The notes beneath the pieces are model-generated. The model made no database searches. It saw nothing but the letters and a program-made list of their open reading frames with translations, and was not told where the DNA came from. Positions 14,942-24,038 of a DNA stretch of 64,000 nt are shown here, piece by piece (position 1 is the first letter of the stretch; each line of letters starts with the position of its first letter). A program made the translations under genes and the position numbers. The DNA is taken from the NCBI GenBank assembly GCA_016934955.1, contig JAFGRY010000033.1:1-64000 (forward strand), in the 5' to 3' direction. The DNA comes from a bacterium. GTDB lineage: Bacteria; Zhuqueibacterota; QNDG01; JAGLOF01.

Positions 14942-15706
14942 TCAATCCGTTTTCACCGGATCGAGCCCCCAGATCTCCCGCAGCCACTCACTGGCCACCT
15001 TAATCTCGGGCAGATAGGTGGTCGCCTGATAATGTGAGTATCCCTGGCCCTCGATAAGCCGGATATCCAGTCCCTGGCCGATCAGCGTCGTCACTCTGCT
15101 CCGCACATCGCCGATGGAGACCAGTTCATCGGCGGTGCCGTTGATGACACAGACCCGCGGATATTTCTCAGGATCAGTAACCGCTGCCGGCGGCAGCGAT
15201 GCCACGGGAACGGCCGCGCAGAACCGTTCCGGCCACTTCTCGAGGAGATGCCACGCACCGGCGCCGCCCATGCTGTAGCCGATAAGGGCGATTTTCGTCG
15301 TGTCGACCGGATACCAGGCTCTGACGCTGTCAAGCAGCGCCTGAATTCCTTTCTCGGCATCGGGCCCCGTCCAGCCGTTCGGCTGCTCACCGGGGCAGGC
15401 CGGGGATATGATGAAAGGATCGAGCCGCTGAAACGCGGGGATGAGAATATTTTCCAGAAACTCCAGTCCCGCGGTATAGGGATTCGGATCTCCGTAATGC
15501 ATCCCGATGAGAAGGGGCATCTGCACCGGGGACTGGTAGGCGGCATCCGGTATCGTCACATAGCAGGTAAGAATCCCCCCGTCGTACACGACGTCCATCT
15601 GATACGTCGTATAGCCCGGGTCATTATCCCTGCTGTCGTTGACACCGCTGCATGCCGAGATCAGCAGCAGGATGCCGCACCATAATATACATACCTGTCG
15701 ATACAT
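14942..15706 (-). CDS. Lipoprotein alpha/beta hydrolase (esterase/dienelactone-hydrolase-like)
   Basis: 254 residues from ATG 15706, chosen over 15736 because AAAGG lies six bases upstream and the signal sequence then starts properly. The lipobox is LLISAC near residue 19. The nucleophile elbow GYSMGG carries the catalytic serine, the acid is likely in 'NGTADELVS', and the histidine in 'GYSHYQ' completes a triad in the right order. 'MPLLIGMHYGDPN' is the oxyanion-loop strand. Family knowledge: such PHB-depolymerase or esterase-like proteins cut ester bonds; the substrate is unknown. It converges with the M28-M19 fusion and diverges from the propeller gene. Confidence 0.83.
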   Translation of the reverse strand: MYRQVCILWCGILLLISACSGVNDSRDNDPGYTTYQMDVVYDGGILTCYVTIPDAAYQSPVQMPLLIGMHYGDPNPYTAGLEFLENILIPAFQRLDPFIISPACPGEQPNGWTGPDAEKGIQALLDSVRAWYPVDTTKIALIGYSMGGAGAWHLLEKWPERFCAAVPVASLPPAAVTDPEKYPRVCVINGTADELVSIGDVRSRVTTLIGQGLDIRLIEGQGYSHYQATTYLPEIKVASEWLREIWGLDPVKTD

Positions 15707-15785
15707 AGGGGACCTTTCACGTTTTTCCTTACTCACCTATTCATACGGCTCAGCGGCCGGTTTCCCCGCCGGTGTCATTCTTCTG

Positions 15786-15814
15786 TTGAAAATCAGCGGG
15801 ATGATCATTAAATT
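15786..15814 (+). promoter_or_regulatory. Candidate promoter of the sortilin-like propeller gene
   Basis: TTGAAA (15786-15791), 17-base spacer, TAAATT (15809-15814), in an AT-rich stretch about 50 bases upstream of the ATG at 15870. Confidence 0.45.
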
Positions 15815-15869
15815 AATAAGAAATTCGCGAAAAATCCAGTATTCATTTACCCCAGAAAGGATGCGCCCT

Positions 15870-18800
15870 ATGAATCCCGAAACCCGTTTTCAGCCCCTGC
15901 TTCCGCTGCTCTTCATCAGCCTCGTTTCCTCTCTGCAGGCAACAGCCCGTACGGCGGACACAACCATCGCGCCCCTTTTCAGCCATCTCGAATACCGCTG
16001 CGCGGGACCCACCAGAGGCGGCCGCGTCACGGCCGTGGCCGGCACTGCCGCGGAACCGGGCACCTTCTACATGGGAGCCACCGGGGGCGGCGTCTGGAAA
16101 ACCACCGACTACGGAACTTCCTGGAACAATGTATCGGACGGCTATTTCGACACCGGATCCATCGGCGCCATCAGCGTCGCGCCAAGCGATCCCCGGATCG
16201 TCTGGGCGGGCACCGGTTCGGACGGACTCCGCAGCAACGTCATTTACGGGCGGGGCGTCTACCGTTCCGGTGACGGAGGCGATTCGTGGACATTCCGGGG
16301 ACTGCGGGACGCCGGCCAGATCGGGGCCGTTCTCATCCATCCGGACAATCCCGATATCGTTTTCATCGCCGCGATCGGCAACGCTTTCGCGCCCTCGCCT
16401 GCCCGGGGCGTCTATCGCACGAACGACAGCGGGGCGACCTGGGAACGGGTGCTCTTCATCTCGGAGCGGACCGGCGCCGTCGATCTCGAGTTCGCCCCCG
16501 ACGATCCGGAGACGATATACGCCTCCATGTGGGAGGCACAGCGGAAACCCTGGACCATTATCAGCGGCGGATACGAAGGCGGCCTTCACCGCAGCACTGA
16601 CGGCGGCGACAGCTGGCAGAAGCTCACCGCCGGACTGCCGCCCGGGCTCATCGGCAAAAGCGATCTGGCCGTGTCGGCAGCCGATCCGGACCTTCTCTAC
16701 GCCCTGATCGAAGCCCCGGAAGGCCTCGGCGGCGTCTATCTCTCCCGGGACCGCGGGTCCACGTTCAGCCTTGTCTCGACCTATGATCCCCTGCTTGACC
16801 GTCCTTTTTACTACTGCAACATCGACGCGGACCCGACCGATGCCCGCCGTCTCTATGTCAACGCCACCGGATTCTATCGCTCGGATGACGGCGGCAGAAG
16901 CTGGGAACGGCGCTCCACTCCCCACGGAGACAATCATGATATGTGGATCAACCCCGACGACCCCCGTCTTTTCATCCAGTCGAACGACGGCGGCGCCAAT
17001 GTGACCAGGGACGGCGGAGAGACCTGGTCCAGCCAGGACAACCAGCCCACCGCCGAGCTCTACCAGGTGAATCTCGACGACCGCTATCCCTACCGCCTCT
17101 ACGCGGGCCAGCAGGACAACAGCACTATCGTCGTTCCCGGCCGGCCCCTTTCCGGATCCGTCACCGGCCCATCCGGATACTGGCGTTCGGTGGGAGGATG
17201 CGAAACCGGCCCCGCGGTGCCGAAGCCGGGAAATCCCGATATCGTTTACGCCGCCTGCAAAGGCAGATTCGGTGTGTACAACGTCACCACCGGCCAGGAA
17301 AAGCAGTATTACGTGGGCGCGGCCGATATGTATGGACACGATCCCGCTGATCTGCGGTACCGCTTTCAGCGGGTCTCGCCCATTATCGTCTCTCCCCACA
17401 ATCCCGATGTTGTCTATCACGCATCCCAGTACCTGCACCGGACCGACGATGACGGCGTCACCTGGAAGACTATATCCTCCGACCTGACCGCCTTCACTCC
17501 GGAAACCCAGGGAATTTCCGGTGGCCCAATCACCCGGGACATCACCGGAGAAGAGTTCTACAGCACCATCTACGCGATTGCGGAATCCCCTCTGCAGGAG
17601 GGACTGATCTGGACAGGATCGAACGACGGCCCGGTATACGTTACCGGGGACGGAGGGAAACAGTGGCGCAACGTCACCCCTTCCGCTCTGCCTCCCGGAG
17701 GACGGGTCCAGACCATCGAGCCGTCTCCCCACCGGCCCGGCACGGCCTACATCGCTGTCTACCGCTATCTGCTGGGTGACTTCAGCCCCTATCTCTACCG
17801 GACCGACAATTACGGCAGGGACTGGACGCTTCTCACCGACGGCGCCAACGGCATTCCCGGGGATGTGCCCTGCCGGGTGATCCGTGAAGATCCGAAACGG
17901 CCGGGGCTGCTCTACGCGGGTACCGAATCAGGCATGTTCGTCTCCTTTGACAACGGCCGCTTCTGGCACCCGCTTCAGCTCAATCTGCCGGCCGTCCCGG
18001 TCACCGACATCAAGCTGTTCAGGAACGACCTGGTGATCTCGACCATGGGGCGCTCCTTCTGGATTCTCAACGATATCGCCTCCCTCGAACAGCTCGATCC
18101 GGCCATGGACCGGTCCGTACCGCGCCTCTTCGAGCCGTCACAGGCGTTCCGGCGCCGTTACTCCAGTTATCGCCGTTCCCGGGAGGTGCCTTCATATCCG
18201 GAAGCAGGGGTCAACATCGATTACTACCTGCCCCCCGGTACGAAAGAGACATGTACCCTGGAGATCAGAGACATGTCGGGCGCTGTCATTCGCCGCTTCA
18301 CCAGCGCTTCCGAAGCGCGGGAGCCTGCCCTTCCCTCGCTGGATACCGACGGGGCGGCCCTGGCCGCCGCGGCCGTCGGCGGCATTCTGACCGTGCAGCC
18401 GGGCATGCAGCGGTTCACCTGGGATATGCGTCACGCCGGGCCCTATTCTCCGCAAAGCAGGCGCGGCCGCAGCGGTCCGATGGTGACACCCGGCATATAC
18501 CGGGCGGTCCTTTCGGCGGGAGACTGGCGAGACGAGACACGCTTCACCATCGCCATCGATCCCCCTGTGCAGCGCTCAGGCGTCACTCGGGCCCATCTGA
18601 AAGAACAGGAGGATCTCAGTCTTAAAATCAGGGATCTCATGAGTGAGGCGCAGCTGCTCAATGCTCATATCGGCGGGATGCTGGAGGCGTTCAGCAACAC
18701 AGCTGCCCTTTCCGGCAGGGAAATACAAACAAAAACGATGCTGGAAACGGTGGACAGTCTGCTCAACACCGGGGAAGGCCCCTATCCGCAGCCGATGCTG

Positions 18801-18962
18801 ATCAGTCAGATATCCTATCTTTACAGTATGCTCGACCGGGCCGATCAGCAGCCGGGAAAGGATGCCCGGGAACGGTACATGGAGCTGCGGGATCGATGCC
18901 GGCGCATACGATCCGAGGTTCTGCGGCTGCAGCAAAGCGAACACATGATGGAAACCCCCTGA
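15870..18962 (+). CDS. Exported sortilin/VPS10-like beta-propeller protein with BNR (Asp-box) repeats
   Basis: 1030 residues from ATG 15870, with GAAAGG nine bases upstream, the same arrangement as the M28-M19 gene. A signal peptide is followed by two large propellers with many Asp-box turns: 'SGDGGDSWTFRG', 'TNDSGATWERV', 'STDGGDSWQKL', 'SDDGGRSWERR', 'TRDGGETWSSQD', 'TDNYGRDWTLL'. After about residue 760 comes an FlgD-like segment ('TCTLEIRDMSGAVIRRF...RFTWDMRH'), and the end is helical. Close families are exported 'glycosyl hydrolase / sortilin' proteins abundant in FCB and acidobacterial genomes; most have no demonstrated enzyme activity. I see no sialidase FRIP motif, so a binding or scaffold role is as likely as hydrolysis. 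Confidence 0.82.
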   Translation: MNPETRFQPLLPLLFISLVSSLQATARTADTTIAPLFSHLEYRCAGPTRGGRVTAVAGTAAEPGTFYMGATGGGVWKTTDYGTSWNNVSDGYFDTGSIGAISVAPSDPRIVWAGTGSDGLRSNVIYGRGVYRSGDGGDSWTFRGLRDAGQIGAVLIHPDNPDIVFIAAIGNAFAPSPARGVYRTNDSGATWERVLFISERTGAVDLEFAPDDPETIYASMWEAQRKPWTIISGGYEGGLHRSTDGGDSWQKLTAGLPPGLIGKSDLAVSAADPDLLYALIEAPEGLGGVYLSRDRGSTFSLVSTYDPLLDRPFYYCNIDADPTDARRLYVNATGFYRSDDGGRSWERRSTPHGDNHDMWINPDDPRLFIQSNDGGANVTRDGGETWSSQDNQPTAELYQVNLDDRYPYRLYAGQQDNSTIVVPGRPLSGSVTGPSGYWRSVGGCETGPAVPKPGNPDIVYAACKGRFGVYNVTTGQEKQYYVGAADMYGHDPADLRYRFQRVSPIIVSPHNPDVVYHASQYLHRTDDDGVTWKTISSDLTAFTPETQGISGGPITRDITGEEFYSTIYAIAESPLQEGLIWTGSNDGPVYVTGDGGKQWRNVTPSALPPGGRVQTIEPSPHRPGTAYIAVYRYLLGDFSPYLYRTDNYGRDWTLLTDGANGIPGDVPCRVIREDPKRPGLLYAGTESGMFVSFDNGRFWHPLQLNLPAVPVTDIKLFRNDLVISTMGRSFWILNDIASLEQLDPAMDRSVPRLFEPSQAFRRRYSSYRRSREVPSYPEAGVNIDYYLPPGTKETCTLEIRDMSGAVIRRFTSASEAREPALPSLDTDGAALAAAAVGGILTVQPGMQRFTWDMRHAGPYSPQSRRGRSGPMVTPGIYRAVLSAGDWRDETRFTIAIDPPVQRSGVTRAHLKEQEDLSLKIRDLMSEAQLLNAHIGGMLEAFSNTAALSGREIQTKTMLETVDSLLNTGEGPYPQPMLISQISYLYSMLDRADQQPGKDARERYMELRDRCRRIRSEVLRLQQSEHMMETP

Positions 18963-18971
18963 GGGTGGCAT

Positions 18972-19002
18972 GCGGGCGGGAGACCATACGATCTCCTGCC
19001 GC
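18972..19002. terminator. Possible terminator between the propeller and transporter genes
   Basis: Imperfect hairpin GCGGGCGGGAGA with TCTCCTGCCGC (one G-T pair) around an 8-base loop, in the 52-base gap between two convergent genes. No T tract. Confidence 0.4.
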
Positions 19003-19014
19003 GGCGGAATGTGC

Positions 19015-20331
19015 TTACATGCCGCCGCTGAGCAAAATGGAGTTGTCGGTGTAGAAGATTCCCGCCATGCAGGCGGTCATGAGACATGCCAGGGTTGCCG
19101 CCAGAAGCGCCCGGGGGCCGATCACGGAAATATCCTTTGTTCTCCCCGGAATCAGGGCCGCGAGACCGCCCGTGAATATGGCAAGGGACGCCACATGGGC
19201 AAATCCGCAGAGGGCATAGGTGCAGATGACCGCTGAACGTGTCTGTTCCAGGGAGCCGCTTTTTATCAGGGCGGCCAGATCCTGATAGGCGGCGATCTCG
19301 GTCACCACCGCCCGCTCTCCGATGATCCGGCTTATCTCGACGGCATCGGCCGGGGGTATGCCGAGGATGAGCGTGAAGGGGTAGAACAGCAGTCCCAGCA
19401 GCCCCTTCAGACTCCAGTCGAATTCGACATGGAACAGCCGGTGAATCCCTTCTCCGGCAGTGGCTAAAATGAGATCGGCAAGGGCAACCAGGCCGACCAC
19501 CGCGATGAGCAGAGCGGCGATGCCCGCGATCAGCTTCACACCCGAGTTGGCGCCGGCAATGATCGCGCTCAGCAGATTGTCCTCCCGTTCATAATGGGGC
19601 GTCACATGCAGTCCCAGTGTTTCCGGCGAACCGGTTTCCGGAAGAATGATCTTCGCCATCACCAGGGCCGCGGGCGCGGAGAGCAGTGATGCTGACATGA
19701 GATGCCCGGCGATAGAGGGGAATACGTCGGAAAGCATGGCCACATACATCGCCAGTATATTTGATGCGACCGTGGCCATGCCCGCAGTCAGCACCGTCAT
19801 GAGCTCTGACCGGGTCATGCGCTCGAGATGCGGTTTTACCGTCAGCGTCGATTCGATACCGACGAAAATATTGGACGAGGCACAGAGGGATTCGGCGCCG
19901 CTGACCCGCATCAGCCGGGTGAACACCCACGCGAATCCCCTGATAATTTTCGGAATGATGCCGGTGTGATACAGAATGGCGACCAGCGCAGCGAAGAAGA
20001 CCACTCCCGCAAGGCCCTGAAAGGCAAGGATGAATCCCAGCGAGGTTTCACCGTTTTCGGCCACGGCGCCGGGCGGCAGCGCCAGCCGTCCGAACACGAA
20101 GCGGCTGCCCTCGGACGCGGTCCCCAGCAGCGTGATCACCAGGTCGTTCAGAAAAAGAAACAGTTTCGCTCCGGCGGGAACGGTAAAAATAAAGAAAGCG
20201 ATCAGCAGCTGCAGACCGGTTCCCCAGATGATGACCCGCCAGTTGACGATTCGTTTATTCGCGGAGAAAAGCCAGGCCGTCCCGAGCAGCAGGATCATGC
20301 CGGCCATACTGACGAGATTGTAAAGAGTCAT
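19015..20331 (-). CDS. nupC: Concentrative nucleoside transporter (CNT/NupC family)
   Basis: A 438-residue polytopic protein of normal CNT length. It shows the family's core: 'GFILAFQGLAGVVFFAALVAILYH' in the N-terminal half, 'GAESLCASSNIFVGIESTLTVKPHL' (the EST nucleoside-binding motif), 'MTVLTAGMATVASNILAMY', and 'GLLFYPFTLILGIPPADA' plus 'TEIAAYQDL' in the second half. Family knowledge: it couples nucleoside uptake to a sodium or proton gradient in the inner membrane. It stands alone between convergent and divergent neighbours; salvage of extracellular nucleosides is the likely role. Confidence 0.92.
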   Translation of the reverse strand: MTLYNLVSMAGMILLLGTAWLFSANKRIVNWRVIIWGTGLQLLIAFFIFTVPAGAKLFLFLNDLVITLLGTASEGSRFVFGRLALPPGAVAENGETSLGFILAFQGLAGVVFFAALVAILYHTGIIPKIIRGFAWVFTRLMRVSGAESLCASSNIFVGIESTLTVKPHLERMTRSELMTVLTAGMATVASNILAMYVAMLSDVFPSIAGHLMSASLLSAPAALVMAKIILPETGSPETLGLHVTPHYEREDNLLSAIIAGANSGVKLIAGIAALLIAVVGLVALADLILATAGEGIHRLFHVEFDWSLKGLLGLLFYPFTLILGIPPADAVEISRIIGERAVVTEIAAYQDLAALIKSGSLEQTRSAVICTYALCGFAHVASLAIFTGGLAALIPGRTKDISVIGPRALLAATLACLMTACMAGIFYTDNSILLSGGM

Positions 20332-20418
20332 AACGGCACCATGCGGAAAAATGATTGATCGACCAAACCAAAATAATGAACGGCGCCGCCAACAACAAGA
20401 ACAATTTTAGTTTTCACT

Positions 20419-20447
20419 TGGTATCATCTTCATAAATGTGTATAATA
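20419..20447 (+). promoter_or_regulatory. Promoter of the M14 peptidase pair
   Basis: TTGGTA (20419-20424), 17-base spacer and a perfect TATAAT (20442-20447). The inferred start near 20454 leaves a 42-base leader with GAAAGGA before the ATG at 20496. Confidence 0.65.
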
Positions 20448-20495
20448 ACACCATTCACTCCTTTATCCCTGCTACCTGAAACGAAAGGAAACCAC

Positions 20496-22211
20496 ATGAA
20501 GAAACTCCTGCTCATCACTGTCGCGGGCCTATTTCTCTGCAGCGGTGTTACCCGGGGATCGGTCCCTGAAAATGCTCCCGATTACCGGGAGATGACTCGC
20601 AGACTCAAACAGCTCGTAAAGACGCATGAGAACTACGCCACCCTCGAATCCATCGGCAAAACCGGCGAGGGACGGGACATCTGGCTCGTCAGGATCAGCG
20701 ATCCCGGCACCGGAGATCCCGGCGGGAAAAGCGCCCTTCTGGTCTGTTCCACCATAAACGCGGACTATCTCGTGGGAGGCACGGCGATTATTGCCCTGAC
20801 GGAACGGATCCTTGCCCGAGCGGTCACCGACACGGCGATCGCAGGCATGCTGAAGAAGCACACGCTCTATCTCCTGCCCCGGCTCAATCCCGACGGTTCC
20901 GATTATCTCATCAACGGCGCCGTCGCCCCATACTCATCAAACCGCGTACCCTTCGATGACGATCATGACGGCCTCGTCGATGAGGACGGGCCGGAAGATC
21001 TGGATAACAACGGGCTCATTACGGTCATGAGAGTGAAACGCTGGGATGCCACCCATGTCGCCACGTCCGGGGATAAGCGCCTTCTCAGGGAAGCCGACAC
21101 CCAAAACGGCGAAACGCCCGTCTACCGGCTTTACAGCGAAGGCATCGACAATGACGGGGACGGAACGATCAATGAAGACGGACCGGGCGGTGTCTGCATA
21201 GACCGGAACTTTCCCCACGCCTACCCCTACTATCAGCCCGGAGCCGGTCCGTATATGACCAGCGAGCCCGAAACCAGGGCGATCATCGATTTTCTTTCGA
21301 CCCGCAAACATGTCGCCGCGGTCCTGGTCTACGCTCCCTTCGACAATATCATTCAGCCCCCGGAACCGGAACGGAAACGGCAGGCTGAAACACCCGCAAA
21401 TGACATCCGCCGCTTCATGCGGGCACGCAGCGCGCCTGCAGGGCTGGATCCCGCCGACCTGTCCGTGTATACGAAAATCAGTTCCCTCTACAAGGACCTC
21501 GTTTACGCCCGTCCTCCGGCGCAGGCGGTTCCCGAAAAGCCCGCAGGATCATTGACCCAGTGGGCCTATTACCAGTATGGGGTCGTATCCCTCTCGTCAC
21601 CATTCTGGCAGATCCCCTCTCCCGCGGAAGAAGACAAAGGGCCACGGGGGAAAAAGGAAAAGAACGGCGGCAGTGAAGAGACCCTGCTGCGGTGGATAGA
21701 GTCCGCACATATTACGAACGGCTTCGTCCCCTGGAAACCGTATACCCACCCCGAGCTCGGAGAGGTCGAGATAGGCGGCTTCAATCCGCTGGTCACCTGG
21801 AATCCCCCCCAGCTTCCCGACAGCCTTATAGACAAACAGCTCGGATTTATTGTCCGGGTCACTGACCTTTTCCCGGAACTGGTCCTCGAAACCTTCAGCG
21901 TCACCCGGGAGGCGGACCGCGTCTACCGTATCGAAGCGGTGGTTAAAAACAGGGGATTTTTCCCGACGGTACTGGCCCAGGGAGCCACGGCGGGCAGCGT
22001 CACTCCCACGAGAGCGACCCTTACCGGTACGGACTTCACCCTGCTCGAGGGACAGATGCATCAGTTTCTCCCGCCGCTGAGCGGTTCCGGCGGCGCCGTA
22101 AAAGCGGCGTGGCTGATCCACGCGGGCGCGGGGACAAAAATGACACTCACCGTCGTTTCCGAAAAAGCGGGAACGATCCGGCACCCCTTTACCCTTAGCG
22201 CACAGGAGTAA
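20496..22211 (+). CDS. M14-family carboxypeptidase homologue lacking all catalytic residues (pseudopeptidase)
   Basis: 571 residues, signal peptide to about residue 22. It aligns along its whole length with the next gene, an intact M14 peptidase: 'SIGKTGEGRDIWLVRISDP', 'LYLLPRLNPDGSDY', 'GIDNDGDGTINEDG', 'CIDRNFPHAYPYY'. At the zinc site the neighbour's HGNE reads NADY (Asn88, Tyr91). The third ligand His293 of the neighbour is Ala280 here, and the catalytic Glu365 is Pro369. The Asp-rich calcium-like loops are kept, as is the substrate-side 'NPDG' region. So the fold seems preserved while chemistry is lost. Three bases separate it from the intact gene. A role in binding, or as partner of the active enzyme, is inference. 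Confidence 0.85.
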   Translation: MKKLLLITVAGLFLCSGVTRGSVPENAPDYREMTRRLKQLVKTHENYATLESIGKTGEGRDIWLVRISDPGTGDPGGKSALLVCSTINADYLVGGTAIIALTERILARAVTDTAIAGMLKKHTLYLLPRLNPDGSDYLINGAVAPYSSNRVPFDDDHDGLVDEDGPEDLDNNGLITVMRVKRWDATHVATSGDKRLLREADTQNGETPVYRLYSEGIDNDGDGTINEDGPGGVCIDRNFPHAYPYYQPGAGPYMTSEPETRAIIDFLSTRKHVAAVLVYAPFDNIIQPPEPERKRQAETPANDIRRFMRARSAPAGLDPADLSVYTKISSLYKDLVYARPPAQAVPEKPAGSLTQWAYYQYGVVSLSSPFWQIPSPAEEDKGPRGKKEKNGGSEETLLRWIESAHITNGFVPWKPYTHPELGEVEIGGFNPLVTWNPPQLPDSLIDKQLGFIVRVTDLFPELVLETFSVTREADRVYRIEAVVKNRGFFPTVLAQGATAGSVTPTRATLTGTDFTLLEGQMHQFLPPLSGSGGAVKAAWLIHAGAGTKMTLTVVSEKAGTIRHPFTLSAQE

Positions 22212-22214
22212 ATC

Positions 22215-23957
22215 ATGAAGACATTTTTCAGCTGGAGCATCCCCCTCGTCCTTGCTGCTGTGCTGCTTTCGGCCGGCGCAGCCGCCCAGGAAAAACCGAT
22301 CGTGTCGCTTCCCTACAACCACTACTACAGTCACGCCGAGATCGGTTCTCTTCTCAGGGATTTCGAAAAGAAATACGACAGATTTCTCTCTCTGCAATCC
22401 ATCGGGAAAAGCACCCTCGGCCGCGAGATATGGGTGATGACCGTGAACAATCCCGATACAGGACCCGAAGATCAGAAGGCCGCCATGTATATCGATGCCA
22501 ACATTCACGGCAACGAAGTGCAGGGCGCTGAAGCCGTCATCTACACCCTCGATTACCTCATGACCAACTACGGACATATCGACCGCGTCACCGACCTTGT
22601 CGACACCTATGTGTTTTATCTGCTGCCAATGGTAAATCCTGACGGACGCATGCACTGGTTCGACACCAGCCGTTTCAGCGGCGGCGGACGCAGCGGCATG
22701 CAGCCCACCGACGATGACAACGACGGTCTTTTCGATGAGGACGGATACGACGATATCGATGGTGACGGATATATTCTGCGCATGCGTAAAAAAGTCGAAA
22801 ACGGCGACTATATCATCAGTCCCGAGGATCCGCGGCTCATGGAACGGGCAGCTCCCGGCCAGACCGGCGACTACATCATGCTCGGCACCGAGGGTATCGA
22901 CAATGACGGCGACGGCCGCATCAACGAAGACGGCGCCGGCGGCTACGACATGAACCGCAACTGGCCCGCGGACTGGCAGCCAGATTATATACAGAGTGGC
23001 GCTGGGACGAGACCGTTCTCCTATCCGGAAACAGAGGCGATCGGAACGTTCTTTCTTTCCCATCCCAATATCGCGGGGGTTCAGTCATATCACAATTCCG
23101 GCGGAATGATCCTGCGCGGTCCCGGCTCGAAAGACGAAGAGCCCTACTCGAGATCCGATCTTCAGGTGTACGATTATATCGGCCGGGAAGGGGAAAAAAT
23201 CCTCCCGTTCTACCGCTACTACGTTATTTACGAAGACCTGTACACGGTTCACGGCGGCTTCATCAACTGGACCGCCGAGGGACTGGGTATTTTTTCCTTC
23301 TCGAATGAACTCTGGAGCTCACGCCAGTATTACAATAGCGCGGTTCCGGAAGAAGACAGGTCGTCCCGGGGCAACTCGGGACAGAAGGAACGGCTTTTCT
23401 TTGACGACCATGTTGAAATGGGAAGGCAGTTCATCGAATGGAAGCCCGCGGTTCATCCCCAGTACGGCAACATCGAGCTCGGCGGCTGGGCACGGGAAAC
23501 GGGACGGGTGCCGCCCATGTTTATGCTCGAGGAGCTCTGTCACCGGAACACCATGTTCACCCTGTTCCACGCCGAACAGATGCCGGTCGTCGCCATCGAT
23601 ACAATCTCCGTCACATCGCTCGGCCGCGGGAGCTACCGTGTCTGGGTCACCATCAGAAACAGCAAGGTGATCCCCACGATCAGCGACATCGCCGCGAAAC
23701 GACACCTAGTAACTCCGGATATTCTTTCGCTTGAGGGGAAAAGCAGCACCGTGACCGCGGCCGGATTCGTGAGAGACATCTACACCGGCAGAACCGATCC
23801 GGTTGAAAACAGATACGAGCGGGTCGCCATACCCGGAGGGATACCCGGGCAGAGTGCAGTGACGGTGCAGTTCATCGTCTCCGGCGCAGGACGCTGCACC
23901 GCAGCATTTGTCAGCTCTAAAGGAGGGAAGACGGTAAAGACCTTCATGCTGCAGTAG
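22215..23957 (+). CDS. Exported M14-family zinc carboxypeptidase
   Basis: 580 residues with a signal peptide (to about residue 24). The zinc ligands are His98 and Glu101 in 'ANIHGNEVQGAE' and His293 in 'QSYHNSGG'; the likely general base is Glu365 in 'FSFSNELW'. 'LLPMVNPDGR' and 'DMNRNWPADW' carry the conserved substrate-binding Arg/Asn region. Two Asp-rich, EF-hand-like loops are inserted (near residues 170-190 and 235-250). A C-terminal beta domain of about 130 residues follows. Normal function is release of C-terminal residues from peptides outside the inner membrane. The gene is co-transcribed with the preceding catalytically dead paralogue. Confidence 0.9.
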   Translation: MKTFFSWSIPLVLAAVLLSAGAAAQEKPIVSLPYNHYYSHAEIGSLLRDFEKKYDRFLSLQSIGKSTLGREIWVMTVNNPDTGPEDQKAAMYIDANIHGNEVQGAEAVIYTLDYLMTNYGHIDRVTDLVDTYVFYLLPMVNPDGRMHWFDTSRFSGGGRSGMQPTDDDNDGLFDEDGYDDIDGDGYILRMRKKVENGDYIISPEDPRLMERAAPGQTGDYIMLGTEGIDNDGDGRINEDGAGGYDMNRNWPADWQPDYIQSGAGTRPFSYPETEAIGTFFLSHPNIAGVQSYHNSGGMILRGPGSKDEEPYSRSDLQVYDYIGREGEKILPFYRYYVIYEDLYTVHGGFINWTAEGLGIFSFSNELWSSRQYYNSAVPEEDRSSRGNSGQKERLFFDDHVEMGRQFIEWKPAVHPQYGNIELGGWARETGRVPPMFMLEELCHRNTMFTLFHAEQMPVVAIDTISVTSLGRGSYRVWVTIRNSKVIPTISDIAAKRHLVTPDILSLEGKSSTVTAAGFVRDIYTGRTDPVENRYERVAIPGGIPGQSAVTVQFIVSGAGRCTAAFVSSKGGKTVKTFMLQ

Positions 23958-23979
23958 CGCTCACGGGCATGAGGAGGCC

Positions 23980-24021
23980 CCCCCGCCCTGAACGAGGAGG
24001 TCAGGCGTTCAGGGCAGGGGG
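23980..24021. terminator. Strong hairpin between the M14 pair and ftsZ
   Basis: A 15-bp GC-rich stem (CCCCCGCCCTGAACG with a complement carrying one bulged A) around an 11-base loop. It lies in the gap between convergent transcripts and could end both the peptidase operon and the long dcw operon. A clear T tract is lacking. Confidence 0.6.
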
Positions 24022-24038
24022 TAGACAGGAGGCACCGT

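Noticed and set aside
15843-17732. A 629-codon minus-strand frame opposite the sortilin-like gene.
   Set aside because: The plus strand encodes a coherent Asp-box propeller with signal peptide, promoter and ribosome site; the opposite frame has no domain and no start signal.
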